From: Pedobacter sp. HMWF019
Lineage (GTDB): Bacteria; Bacteroidota; Bacteroidia; Sphingobacteriales; Sphingobacteriaceae
Length of the DNA: 47,152 nucleotides
Direction: 5' to 3'
Assembly (NCBI RefSeq): GCF_003061025.1
Contig: NZ_QAIL01000275.1
Coordinates: 1-47,152, forward strand
Shown here: positions 19,053 through 27,791 of the stretch, one piece after another
Position numbering within the stretch: position 1 is the stretch's first letter
Layout of the letters: each line of letters begins with the position of its first letter
Position numbers and translations under genes: made by a program
The notes under the pieces: model-generated
What the model was told of the DNA's origin: nothing
Databases searched by the model: none
What the model saw: the letters and a program-made list of their open reading frames with translations, nothing else

Positions 19053-22000
19053 TTAAAAAGTTACACTTAAACCTAGAGATATTACTTTTGAAAGCGGATA
19101 AACACTTCCATTGGAACCGCCATCTATTGTTTCCGGATCAAACATTTTTGCCATTTTGGTCCAGGTGATGAGATTTTCTCCAGAAGCATAGAATCTGAAT
19201 TTTTGTCCACCAAGTTTCCTGGTGAGCATTGGAGGAAGTGTATAACCAATTTGCAGGTTTTTTAACCTGATATAGGACGCATCCTGTAAATAAGCAGTTT
19301 GTGTTTGTTGATTCTTTCCACTCCCAAATATTGGTCTCGGATAATAGGCATCCAGATTTAAACCTAGCGGACTGTTTGGGTCATTTCTAAAATAATCTGC
19401 ATGCTCCACCAAACCTGCAGACCACCATTTGTTGCTGGTGGCCCCCCAGAAAAAATAACTACCCTGCCAGAAATCACGCTTCAATACACCTTGAAAAAAG
19501 GCACGGAAGTCAAATCCTTTGTAGTCAAAGCTAAGATCAAGTCCAACCCGGTACCTCGGCGTATTGTTACCGATGATATGAGCATCGCCTGAATTTCCTT
19601 CCGTCCAATTGCCCCAATCCAGTTTACCATCGCCATTGTAATCTGCATACATAATATCTCCGGCGGACCATTGCGAGCCAAAAGCTGACTGTCCATTACT
19701 TAAAGTTGCCAGGTGGGCATTCATCTCGGCTTGGTTTTTTGCAATACCAATAGTCGTATAGCCCCAAATCTCTCCCAGCTTTTGTCCTGTTCTGTACGTG
19801 TCTAGTGATCCCGTTGAATTAGGATATCTGGTTACCGTGGTCTGAAAGTCGGACATCAGGAATTTCACATTATAGCCAAGCCCATTTTTAAGTCGGTCGT
19901 TCCAGGCAATTTCAAATTCAAATCCCGTAGATTTCAAATCCGTATTATTTGTTTGCGGAACGGCCGTACCTAAAATTACGGGCAACTCCGGTGCTGGCCC
20001 AACCATATTGAGTGTCTTACGGTTGTACCAGTCCAGAGAGCCTGAGAGCTTATTTTTAAAGAATGCAAAATCCAGTCCAATGTTATTACTTTTCACTGTT
20101 TCCCATGTCAGTGTTGAGCTTACCAGTCCGGGGGCACTCGCAGTATTTGGACGTGCGCCATTGAGGAGCCAGTCGCCGTTGGCGGTACCAACTGGCATCG
20201 TTACATAAGTAGGATACCAAACATTGGTATTCTGATTTCCTAAATTTCCGTACGCATACCTAACCTTCAATGAATTAACAATATCCAAGTTGTTTTTCCA
20301 AAAGTCTTCTCTGGCAATATTCCATCCTGCGGATATTGAGGGAAACAAGGACCATCTTTTATCTGACCGAAACCGGGAGGACCCGTCATATCTCAGGTTT
20401 CCTTCAATCAGATATTTTCCATCATAATCATAATTTAAACGACCAAAAACGCCTGCTATGGCCCAATTCTGATATTGCCCGGAAACTACGGGCGCAAGCA
20501 CTTTTCCATCCGCATCCATTCCCGAAGTCGTATTTAAAGTGGCAATATCAGGAACAATTATTCCGTCACGCTGGGCACTCATATCGCGGTACTTGGTGCT
20601 TTCGAATTGGTAACCACTCATGATCTTAAAATTGTGCTTGCCGAAGCTTTTACTGTATTCGGAATAGATATTGGTATTGAAATAATTCTCTTTGAATGCA
20701 TATTCATAGACATTTGAATTGCGTTTGTAGAGATAAGGTGTTCCACTTACATCGTGATTATAGGTCTGCTGAGAGTCCCAATGCCGGAACTGAGTTTGTG
20801 TACGATAGTTAAATTCTGCAAATGTTTTCCAGCCTTTTACAGGTTCAAATACCACCTGCATCTGCTGGTACATCCAATCCTTTACTTGTCTATCATTCCC
20901 TCCGTCCTGCATTTCCAGTGCGGGTGAAGGCGAACTAAACAAGTACCCGTTGGGATCATACAAAGGCAGTGTAGGCCAGCCTTGTCTTCCAAGTGATTCA
21001 TAAAAACCATTTCCTAAAGCAGAAGGCCTATGATACCCTTCCCTTAAGAAGCGGTTACTGTAATTTACACCGATCTGATCGCTAATTTTCGTATTGATCT
21101 TGGCCGTAATCCCATAACGCTGATACCCATCCTGGTTAAACTTCATCATTCCGTTTTGGTCCATAAAGTTACCCGACAAATAGTAAGAGGTGTTTTCTGT
21201 TCCTCCTGTAAGACTCAAATTATGTTCCTGAGAAAAGGCATGATCCATATACATAGCTTTATACCAGTCAATATTATCGTTCCCTTCTGCATATCCGTCT
21301 GCCCAAAATTGTTTATTGTTAGGATTAGGTATAATGCTGGCTGTAATTTTTCCAGACTGATAGTCTTTTATCCGTTGCAACTGCGCAGCACCAAAATGGG
21401 CACTACTTCCACCGTTGGTGCTGGCATCGTTAAAATAAAGGGCAAAGGTATAAGAGTCCATCATTTTGGGTAACAAAACAGGCTTGGTTTGCCTAAAGCT
21501 ATTGTTGTAATTGATTTGCACCTTACCCGATTTACCTCTTTTTGTAGTAACCAGTATAACTCCAAATGCCGCACGAGACCCATAAATGGAAGAAGCAGAG
21601 GCATCTTTAAGTACCGATATACTCTCCACATCTTGTGGATTTAATGCATTTAAGGAACCCTCCATACCATCTATCAGGATTAAAGGATTAGATGATGATG
21701 TTCCTATAGTTCCGGTACCCCTGATATTGATACTAGGCGTGCTTTCCAGTGAACCGTTATTCTGAGAGATGTTAAGACCGGGTACAAGTCCCTGAAGTGC
21801 CTGTGATACATTTTGTACAGGTCGGTTTTCTAATGCTTTTGCATCCACCACACTTACAGCACCGGTTAAGTTTACCTTTTTTTGCTTTCCGAAACCAACG
21901 ACAACCACCTCGTTAAGATCGTTATCATCTGCAGTAAGGGTGATATTTACCGTATAATTTCCATTCGCATTTACTTTCATATCCTTCAAACTAACCTCCT

Positions 22001-22265
22001 TGGTTTTGTAACCCACGGAAGTAAAGACCAGTACGGAAGAAGGTTGTACAGCAAGCCTAAATGCACCACTACTATTGGTCATTACCCCGTTGGAACCTCC
22101 CTTCACTTTGACACTTACGCCAGGTAGTACTCCTGTCTCTTCTTTTACTATGCCCTCGGCCATGGAAGTCTGAGCATAACTTTTGCCAAAACAAAATAGC
22201 AGAACCAATATAGTCAGGAAACTTCCCAACTTCTTATTGTATAAAAAGGGTATTTTTCTTTTCAT
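19053..22265 (-). CDS. SusC-like TonB-dependent outer-membrane transporter
   Basis: A 1070-residue protein with a signal peptide (FGKSYAQ), a carboxypeptidase-regulatory-like domain (about residues 35-115), a plug domain with SINIRGTGTIG and VLKDASASSIYGSRA, and a C-terminal 22-strand barrel ending in VISLGLSVTF with the terminal aromatic residue. It imports oligosaccharides released at the surface, using TonB energy. It pairs with the SusD gene 9 bp downstream. The 191-bp gap before it holds no clear TAnnTTTG box, so it is probably transcribed together with the GH43 gene upstream. Confidence 0.95.
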   Translation of the reverse strand: MKRKIPFLYNKKLGSFLTILVLLFCFGKSYAQTSMAEGIVKEETGVLPGVSVKVKGGSNGVMTNSSGAFRLAVQPSSVLVFTSVGYKTKEVSLKDMKVNANGNYTVNITLTADDNDLNEVVVVGFGKQKKVNLTGAVSVVDAKALENRPVQNVSQALQGLVPGLNISQNNGSLESTPSINIRGTGTIGTSSSNPLILIDGMEGSLNALNPQDVESISVLKDASASSIYGSRAAFGVILVTTKRGKSGKVQINYNNSFRQTKPVLLPKMMDSYTFALYFNDASTNGGSSAHFGAAQLQRIKDYQSGKITASIIPNPNNKQFWADGYAEGNDNIDWYKAMYMDHAFSQEHNLSLTGGTENTSYYLSGNFMDQNGMMKFNQDGYQRYGITAKINTKISDQIGVNYSNRFLREGYHRPSALGNGFYESLGRQGWPTLPLYDPNGYLFSSPSPALEMQDGGNDRQVKDWMYQQMQVVFEPVKGWKTFAEFNYRTQTQFRHWDSQQTYNHDVSGTPYLYKRNSNVYEYAFKENYFNTNIYSEYSKSFGKHNFKIMSGYQFESTKYRDMSAQRDGIIVPDIATLNTTSGMDADGKVLAPVVSGQYQNWAIAGVFGRLNYDYDGKYLIEGNLRYDGSSRFRSDKRWSLFPSISAGWNIAREDFWKNNLDIVNSLKVRYAYGNLGNQNTNVWYPTYVTMPVGTANGDWLLNGARPNTASAPGLVSSTLTWETVKSNNIGLDFAFFKNKLSGSLDWYNRKTLNMVGPAPELPVILGTAVPQTNNTDLKSTGFEFEIAWNDRLKNGLGYNVKFLMSDFQTTVTRYPNSTGSLDTYRTGQKLGEIWGYTTIGIAKNQAEMNAHLATLSNGQSAFGSQWSAGDIMYADYNGDGKLDWGNWTEGNSGDAHIIGNNTPRYRVGLDLSFDYKGFDFRAFFQGVLKRDFWQGSYFFWGATSNKWWSAGLVEHADYFRNDPNSPLGLNLDAYYPRPIFGSGKNQQTQTAYLQDASYIRLKNLQIGYTLPPMLTRKLGGQKFRFYASGENLITWTKMAKMFDPETIDGGSNGSVYPLSKVISLGLSVTF

Positions 22266-22456
22266 AATTGGAATGGGTTAAAGGGTAAACAAACAGGCCA
22301 ATAGCCCTCCTTGAATAGGATGTTCTCGGTTTTCTTCATAATTTATAATAGTTTAATTTGGTTGCTGATTAGAAAATTTTGACAATAGAAGACCCTACAT
22401 TCCCGTTAGGGAAAGTTTTGATGGTCAGTAATTCTGATTTTAACTATTTATATCGG

Positions 22457-23596
22457 TTAGAGCATTTTCATATCTTTCAGATTCCACGTATCCTTCCAGG
22501 AGATCTCGATATCTTCTCCTTTAAACTGAATGGGCAGCCACAAATAACGCCCGTCAATGGCATCTTTAGGTGCCCACTTATCTGCCATAAAGATGAAGCT
22601 ATCCTTTTTCCCCTGTACCTGAAGAACATGAGTACTTTGCCCACCATAAGTAAGCTTACTTCCTTCGCCTATACATGGATTACCTTTGTATTTCCATTTC
22701 CCCATTATAGCATCTGAAATAAACCAACGGGCAGCGTTAGGCGCCCATCCAGTGCAACCGGAGCCGATCATATAGTATTTTCCTTTCCTTTTAAATAAAG
22801 CCGGTGCTTCGGTTTGAAAACCTACATATACACGTATAAATTTTCCGGTATGCCCAGTGTAATCCGCATTAAGTTCTGCAATATCAAGTGTATAATTCTC
22901 TTCGGAAGAAAAGACATGATAAGCCTTTCCATCGTCATCTACAAAGACGGTCATATCTCTTGCCATCTGGCCTCCGGGAAGATCCCGACAGAAAAATTCA
23001 TCGCTGAAATTTCCTGGATGCTCACAGTTGACTTTCAAGCTGTCCGGAGTGCCGGATGCATAGTATGGCATCGAGCCGGGATTGGGCCTATAGCTTTTGA
23101 TAAATGTATAAGGTCCGGTAATATGGTCTGCTACGGCTACACCAGCGCGTGCAGCGGCATATCCTTTATCTTTTAATTCCAGGTGAAACCACATTACAAA
23201 TTTCTTAGTCTTCTTATTATAGACCACCTTAGGTCTTTCCAGCACACAGCCTTTTGTAATATCGCTTTGCAGATCGTCAGAAACGGCCAAAGCGATGCCC
23301 TCATCTTTCCAGTTGTATAAATCTTTTGAGGCGTAACAGTGCACCCCAACTTGGGCTGTATTACCAAGTTCGCCCGCCACTTTATGTTCACCAAACCAAT
23401 AATAGGTTCCTTTATGAAACAGAATGCCGCCACCATGGGCATTAATATGTATTCCTCTATCATCTTTCCATATCTTTCCAGGATGGAATTCATTATAAAG
23501 TGTCTGTGAGAATGCATTATAATTACTGATCATAAGGAATAAAATCAAGAACATCTTGGATAGACAACTCCCGGTCGTAAATAATTCTCTTTTCAT
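22457..23596 (-). CDS. GH43 enzyme of subfamily 24 type (putative exo-beta-1,3-galactanase)
   Basis: A 379-residue single-domain five-bladed propeller with a signal peptide ending AFSQ. The first blade reads INAHGGGILFHKGTYYWFGE and lacks the usual catalytic-base Asp of GH43, a hallmark of the GH43_24 exo-beta-1,3-galactanases. Glu120 (LERPKV), Glu263 (TEAPALFKRKGKYY) and Gln320 (GGQSTHV) line up in order and spacing with Glu102, Glu208 and Gln263 of the fungal enzyme Pc1,3Gal43A, where Glu208 is the acid and Gln263 replaces the base. The alignment is by eye. In arabinogalactan systems this enzyme trims the beta-1,3-galactan backbone, skipping 1,6 branches. It is the first gene downstream of the HTCS gene and of the putative HTCS operator. 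Confidence 0.82.
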   Translation of the reverse strand: MKRELFTTGSCLSKMFLILFLMISNYNAFSQTLYNEFHPGKIWKDDRGIHINAHGGGILFHKGTYYWFGEHKVAGELGNTAQVGVHCYASKDLYNWKDEGIALAVSDDLQSDITKGCVLERPKVVYNKKTKKFVMWFHLELKDKGYAAARAGVAVADHITGPYTFIKSYRPNPGSMPYYASGTPDSLKVNCEHPGNFSDEFFCRDLPGGQMARDMTVFVDDDGKAYHVFSSEENYTLDIAELNADYTGHTGKFIRVYVGFQTEAPALFKRKGKYYMIGSGCTGWAPNAARWFISDAIMGKWKYKGNPCIGEGSKLTYGGQSTHVLQVQGKKDSFIFMADKWAPKDAIDGRYLWLPIQFKGEDIEISWKDTWNLKDMKML

Positions 23597-23609
23597 ATCA
23601 ATTAAATTA

Positions 23610-23637
23610 TTTGGTTTTGATTTGGTTTAGTTTGGTT
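23610..23637 (-). repeat. Three phased AACCAAA repeats in the GH43 leader
   Basis: TTTGGTT (AACCAAA in the transcript) occurs three times at 23610, 23621 and 23631, spacing 11 and 10 bases, ending about 14 bases before the GH43 start codon. It may be a translation-enhancing A-rich leader, common in Bacteroidota, or a protein site. Confidence 0.4.
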
Positions 23638-23659
23638 CTTAAGAGTGAGCTAATTTAGT

Positions 23660-23677
23660 AAGCCTGACCAAAGGCTT
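23660..23677. repeat. Small inverted repeat next to the HTCS operator candidate
   Basis: AAGCCT / AGGCTT arms with a six-base centre lie between the 12-bp direct repeats and the presumed -7 region. It may be part of the promoter architecture or a weak terminator of the HTCS gene. Confidence 0.3.
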
Positions 23678-23679
23678 CC

Positions 23680-23714
23680 GGGGGTAAATTCGTATTTTAT
23701 AAGGGGGTAAATTC
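23680..23714 (-). promoter_or_regulatory. Perfect 12-bp direct repeat, candidate HTCS (AraC-domain) operator
   Basis: GAATTTACCCCC occurs twice on the minus strand (23703-23714 and 23680-23691), start-to-start distance 23 bp, about two helical turns. AraC-type DNA-binding domains typically bind such direct repeats. The site starts 4 bases beyond the HTCS stop codon and lies 84-118 bases upstream of the GH43 start. A one-mismatch -7 box (TAAATTAG, 23650-23657) follows 23 bases later. Confidence 0.6.
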
Positions 23715-23717
23715 TAT

Positions 23718-26700
23718 TTAAACACTTACTGAAGTACTGTAATTGAGGTTATGGTGCTTTTGAAATGTTTTCCTGTGTTGTTTCATAAATTCTGATGGTG
23801 TAAGTTTAAATTGCTTTTGAAATTGTTCTCTAAAATATTTGAGATCATTGAGTCCTACCCGTATCGATACTTCATTAATATTCAAACTTGTATTAATCAG
23901 CAATTCCGCTGCTTTACGCAAGCGTATAAAACGAACAAACCCACTAATCGACATACCGGAAGCCTGTTTTATTTTTTTATACAGGCTGGGATGGCTCATG
24001 CTTAGACCATGTGCAAGTATCTTTACGTTAAATTCAGTTCCGGTTAAATTATCTTCAATAATGGTGATACATTTTTGAAGGAATAAACTGTCTTGTTCAG
24101 AGATCTTAAGCGAATCAGCCTTTAAGGTAATTTCTTTATAGAAGTAATTTTGCAAGTCTTTTCTATCTTTAATGACTCCATTTACTTTTGCAATAAAAAC
24201 CTCTTTATCAAACGGCTTACTCACATAGTCGTAGGCTCCCACCTCTATTCCTGCCAATTCACCCGCAAGTTCTGGATTTGCAGTAAGCAGGATTACAGGA
24301 ATATGATTCAACGTACTGTTGCTCTTGATGCTCCTGCAAAGTTCTATTCCATTTAATCCGTCCATATTCACATCAGAGATAATGATGTCGGGCATGAATT
24401 TTTGTGCAATGCAAAGTCCATCATCTCCATTGTTGGCTTCATAAATTTTAAACTTATTTTTAAAAATATGCTTAATGTAATCGATAATCTCCTGGTTATC
24501 ATCTACAATAAGCATTGTATGAAGATCTGAGATGAGCAAGCCCAGGTCTTCCTTTTTTTCTTTTCGGAAATCCCCTACAGCTACGGAAATTTCTGCGTCT
24601 TCCATTAACTCACCGATCAGCGAGGTTTCTGACTTATATTCATCTGTTAAGTCAATGAGTCTCGAGGTGACCTGCGGTATATGTACAACAAACCGAACAC
24701 CTTTATTGGGTTCACTTTCGTAGCTAATATTACCTTGATGCAATTCAATAAAATTTCGGGAAAGATATAAGCCTATTCCAAATCCTATCTTTGAGGAGTT
24801 GACCTGCTGTATCTTGTAGAATTTATCAAATAATTTCTCTCCGGTCGTAGGAGAAATACCAGGGCCATTGTCCCAGCACTCCATAGTGATGGTTCCATTC
24901 TTGCAACTAATACTTAATCCTACTTCACCACCCTCAGGCGTAAATTTCAAAGCGTTGGACAGTAAATTAAACAATACAATTTCAATCTTCTCCTTGTCAG
25001 CACAGGCCTTTATTGATTCATCGGTACAATCCAAATGATAATGTATATTCTTTTTTACAGCCAAATAAGTAAAACAAAGAAAAACATCCTTCGCGAGTTT
25101 TGAAATATTGATTTGACTTAAATTGAGGGTATCATTTTCACTTTCTGTTTTTCTAAACAACAGCAACTGGTCTACCAGACTTAATAGTCTTCTGGAGTTT
25201 CGATACACAATATTAAGAGCATCTGTTTCCTCATTATGTTCTCCCTTATGTAAAATGTCTTTTATCGGATTTACGATTAGGGTTAAAGGCGTTCGCAGCT
25301 CGTGAGAAATATTCGTAAAAAAACTGATCTTCTTTTCATTGAGTTCTTTTTCCTGCTGTATCTTTAGATTAGCCAGGTCAATTTCATTTTTTAACTTCCT
25401 TTGTCGGCTCCTGTACACATAATAAACATAATAGCCCAATGCAACCACAAGTAGGTAAAAAATATAAGCCCAACAGGTCCGGTACCATGGAGGTAAAATC
25501 ACAATATGGATTACTCTTTCATTACCATTCCATAATCCATCTGTATTTGTCGATCTGATATAAAGTTTATAGCTACCGGGATCCAGCCGGGAATAATAAG
25601 CTGATCGTATCTTTCCAACTTCATTCCAGTCTTTATCCCATCCATCCATATAGTACGCGTAATTGATCTGTTCCTGCCCAGAATATTCCAATGCCACAAA
25701 ATCAACAGATATAGTGGCCTTATGATAGGGAATCACAATCTCATGAAGATTAATGGCCGATTTATCTTTAAAATGAGGTTCCTCTTCAATAGGCACATTA
25801 TTGATCTTAAACCCGGTAAGTATTAATGGAGGGGTACCGTTGTCCATTTTAATGCTGTCCGGATGAAACATATTAAACCCTTTGATACCACCAAAGAGAA
25901 ATTCACCGCTGCCTAGTTTCAAGGCTGCATTATAATTGAATTGATTACTCTGAAGTCCATTGGCTACAGAATAATTTTTGAATTTCTTCGTCCTCACATC
26001 AAACTTGGAAAGTCCATTATAGGTGCTGCACCATAAATTTCCTTTCCCATCTTTTAAAACATTCAGAATGGCATTGCTGGGTAAACCTTGTTTTTCCGTA
26101 AAGCGGATAGATGTGCCATCCCTGGTGTTGAAATGAAGCAAACCACCTCCTTCAGTTCCTACCCATAAAAACCCCTTATCTCCCTCCTGAATAGCACGTA
26201 CCGATGAATTCACCGAATAATACTTTTTAGTCCGGTGGACCAAATCTACTTGGATCAGATTTTCATAATCTCCCATCCAAAGGACGTGGTCGGTACTTTG
26301 AAAAATAGCATGGATATTGGTTAGCTCCGAATCATAGAGTTCAAATCTATCTTTTATTCCATTATACAAATACAGAGCTCCTCCTCGGGTAGTCCCAGCC
26401 CAAAGATGATTTTCCCGATCCTCATATAACTTCCAAACATTGATCTCATCAGTTTGTTTCTTTGAATTATAGCAAGAATAATGTTTAAAGATCTTTAATG
26501 TCGGATCAAAACGATCTATACCTCCGCTGAAGGTCGCCATCCATATTCTATTCTGATGGTCGCGTAAGATCCCCGTTACAAAATTGCTTACAATGGAGTT
26601 TTTATCTTCTGAATGATGGGTATAATTCTCATATTGGTTCGTTACCGGATTCCAATAACTCACGCCGCCTCCGTCGGTTCCGATGTAAATATTCCTTTTT

Positions 26701-27791
26701 TCATCTTCACAAAAAGAAAGTGCAAAATTATTGACGAGGCTATTTTTATTGAATGGGTCTCGCTTAATGGTATTAAAACTGGAAGCTTTCACTTCCATTA
26801 CATTTACTCCTCCCCTTAATGTTGCTATCCATACACGGGCTTCTTTATCTTCATATATAGCACCTACAGCCCCGCTGGTAATTCCTCCTCTTTCCTTGCC
26901 AGGTAAAAGAAATTCTGTTTGATCTTTTTTCTGATCATAGATCGTCACACCATTACCATTCGTACCTACCCAGAGTTTACCTGTCTTAGACATCATCAGG
27001 CTCATGACGTTTTCGCTGCTTAGCTTTCCTGTAAAACGGTTCAATGTTTCATGCCCGATATGATACAGATACAATCCCTTTTCCGTCCCAATCCAAAGGG
27101 TATCATGATGAACTAATAAGCATGTGGCAGATTTGAGTTCTGCATTCATGAGTTTGATTTTTGAGGTTTTCAAGTCAAACATGCACAGTCCATAGTCTTT
27201 AACAAACAGCCACAAGTAAGTATCCTGTGTCCCTAATGCCTGAACAGTATACCTGGAGTGACGTGTAAGTGGCACCTTTATGGCTATATGACTATTGTGG
27301 TTAAGCCTAAACAGGCCCTGCTCATCCGTCGCTATAAAGACCTCATTATTTTTATTTACTGAAATGGTATTAACAGAGGCTGTGATTTTTCTTAACGCCT
27401 TTGAAGCTTTAAAATATACAGGGCTGATCTTAGAAGTCGAATAATCAAAGCACGAAAGTCCATTCAATGTACCAATCCAGATTCGGCTACCAGTGTCTCC
27501 ACTGAGTGCCGTAATGTGGTTATCTGTCAAAGTACAGGTATCACCCCATTTATGGCGGAAGGTCTTAAAAGCATAGCCATCATAACGGTTCAGGCCATCG
27601 TAAGTACCCATCCATAAAAAACCATAGCGGTCCTGATACAAGGAATTCACTGTATTATTGGATAAACCGTTCTCCTGCCCGATATATCTAATCTCCGATC
27701 TTTCAGAGAAGTTTTGGGCAACAGCTGTGAAAGCCAATAAATGGACAATCCAACTCATTAAAATGTTCTTTCTGCTTAATAAGGTTCCCAT
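23718..27791 (-). CDS. Hybrid two-component system (HTCS) regulator of the polysaccharide locus
   Basis: A 1357-residue protein with all HTCS modules. After a signal peptide come about 14 Reg_prop propeller repeats (about 40-680; YQDRYGFLWMGTYDGLNRYDG and similar), a Y_Y_Y domain (about 700-765), one transmembrane helix (772-793), a HisKA domain with His830 (ISHELRTP), an ATPase domain (DNGPGISPTTG), a receiver with Asp1140 (IIISDVNMDG) and a C-terminal AraC-type helix-turn-helix. The periplasmic propellers sense an oligosaccharide and the AraC domain activates the PUL. Its ATG overlaps the last 16 bases of the lyase gene upstream, so sensor and lyase are probably translated together. The likely operator lies directly behind its stop codon, in front of GH43-SusC-SusD. 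Confidence 0.95.
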   Translation of the reverse strand: MGTLLSRKNILMSWIVHLLAFTAVAQNFSERSEIRYIGQENGLSNNTVNSLYQDRYGFLWMGTYDGLNRYDGYAFKTFRHKWGDTCTLTDNHITALSGDTGSRIWIGTLNGLSCFDYSTSKISPVYFKASKALRKITASVNTISVNKNNEVFIATDEQGLFRLNHNSHIAIKVPLTRHSRYTVQALGTQDTYLWLFVKDYGLCMFDLKTSKIKLMNAELKSATCLLVHHDTLWIGTEKGLYLYHIGHETLNRFTGKLSSENVMSLMMSKTGKLWVGTNGNGVTIYDQKKDQTEFLLPGKERGGITSGAVGAIYEDKEARVWIATLRGGVNVMEVKASSFNTIKRDPFNKNSLVNNFALSFCEDEKRNIYIGTDGGGVSYWNPVTNQYENYTHHSEDKNSIVSNFVTGILRDHQNRIWMATFSGGIDRFDPTLKIFKHYSCYNSKKQTDEINVWKLYEDRENHLWAGTTRGGALYLYNGIKDRFELYDSELTNIHAIFQSTDHVLWMGDYENLIQVDLVHRTKKYYSVNSSVRAIQEGDKGFLWVGTEGGGLLHFNTRDGTSIRFTEKQGLPSNAILNVLKDGKGNLWCSTYNGLSKFDVRTKKFKNYSVANGLQSNQFNYNAALKLGSGEFLFGGIKGFNMFHPDSIKMDNGTPPLILTGFKINNVPIEEEPHFKDKSAINLHEIVIPYHKATISVDFVALEYSGQEQINYAYYMDGWDKDWNEVGKIRSAYYSRLDPGSYKLYIRSTNTDGLWNGNERVIHIVILPPWYRTCWAYIFYLLVVALGYYVYYVYRSRQRKLKNEIDLANLKIQQEKELNEKKISFFTNISHELRTPLTLIVNPIKDILHKGEHNEETDALNIVYRNSRRLLSLVDQLLLFRKTESENDTLNLSQINISKLAKDVFLCFTYLAVKKNIHYHLDCTDESIKACADKEKIEIVLFNLLSNALKFTPEGGEVGLSISCKNGTITMECWDNGPGISPTTGEKLFDKFYKIQQVNSSKIGFGIGLYLSRNFIELHQGNISYESEPNKGVRFVVHIPQVTSRLIDLTDEYKSETSLIGELMEDAEISVAVGDFRKEKKEDLGLLISDLHTMLIVDDNQEIIDYIKHIFKNKFKIYEANNGDDGLCIAQKFMPDIIISDVNMDGLNGIELCRSIKSNSTLNHIPVILLTANPELAGELAGIEVGAYDYVSKPFDKEVFIAKVNGVIKDRKDLQNYFYKEITLKADSLKISEQDSLFLQKCITIIEDNLTGTEFNVKILAHGLSMSHPSLYKKIKQASGMSISGFVRFIRLRKAAELLINTSLNINEVSIRVGLNDLKYFREQFQKQFKLTPSEFMKQHRKTFQKHHNLNYSTSVSV

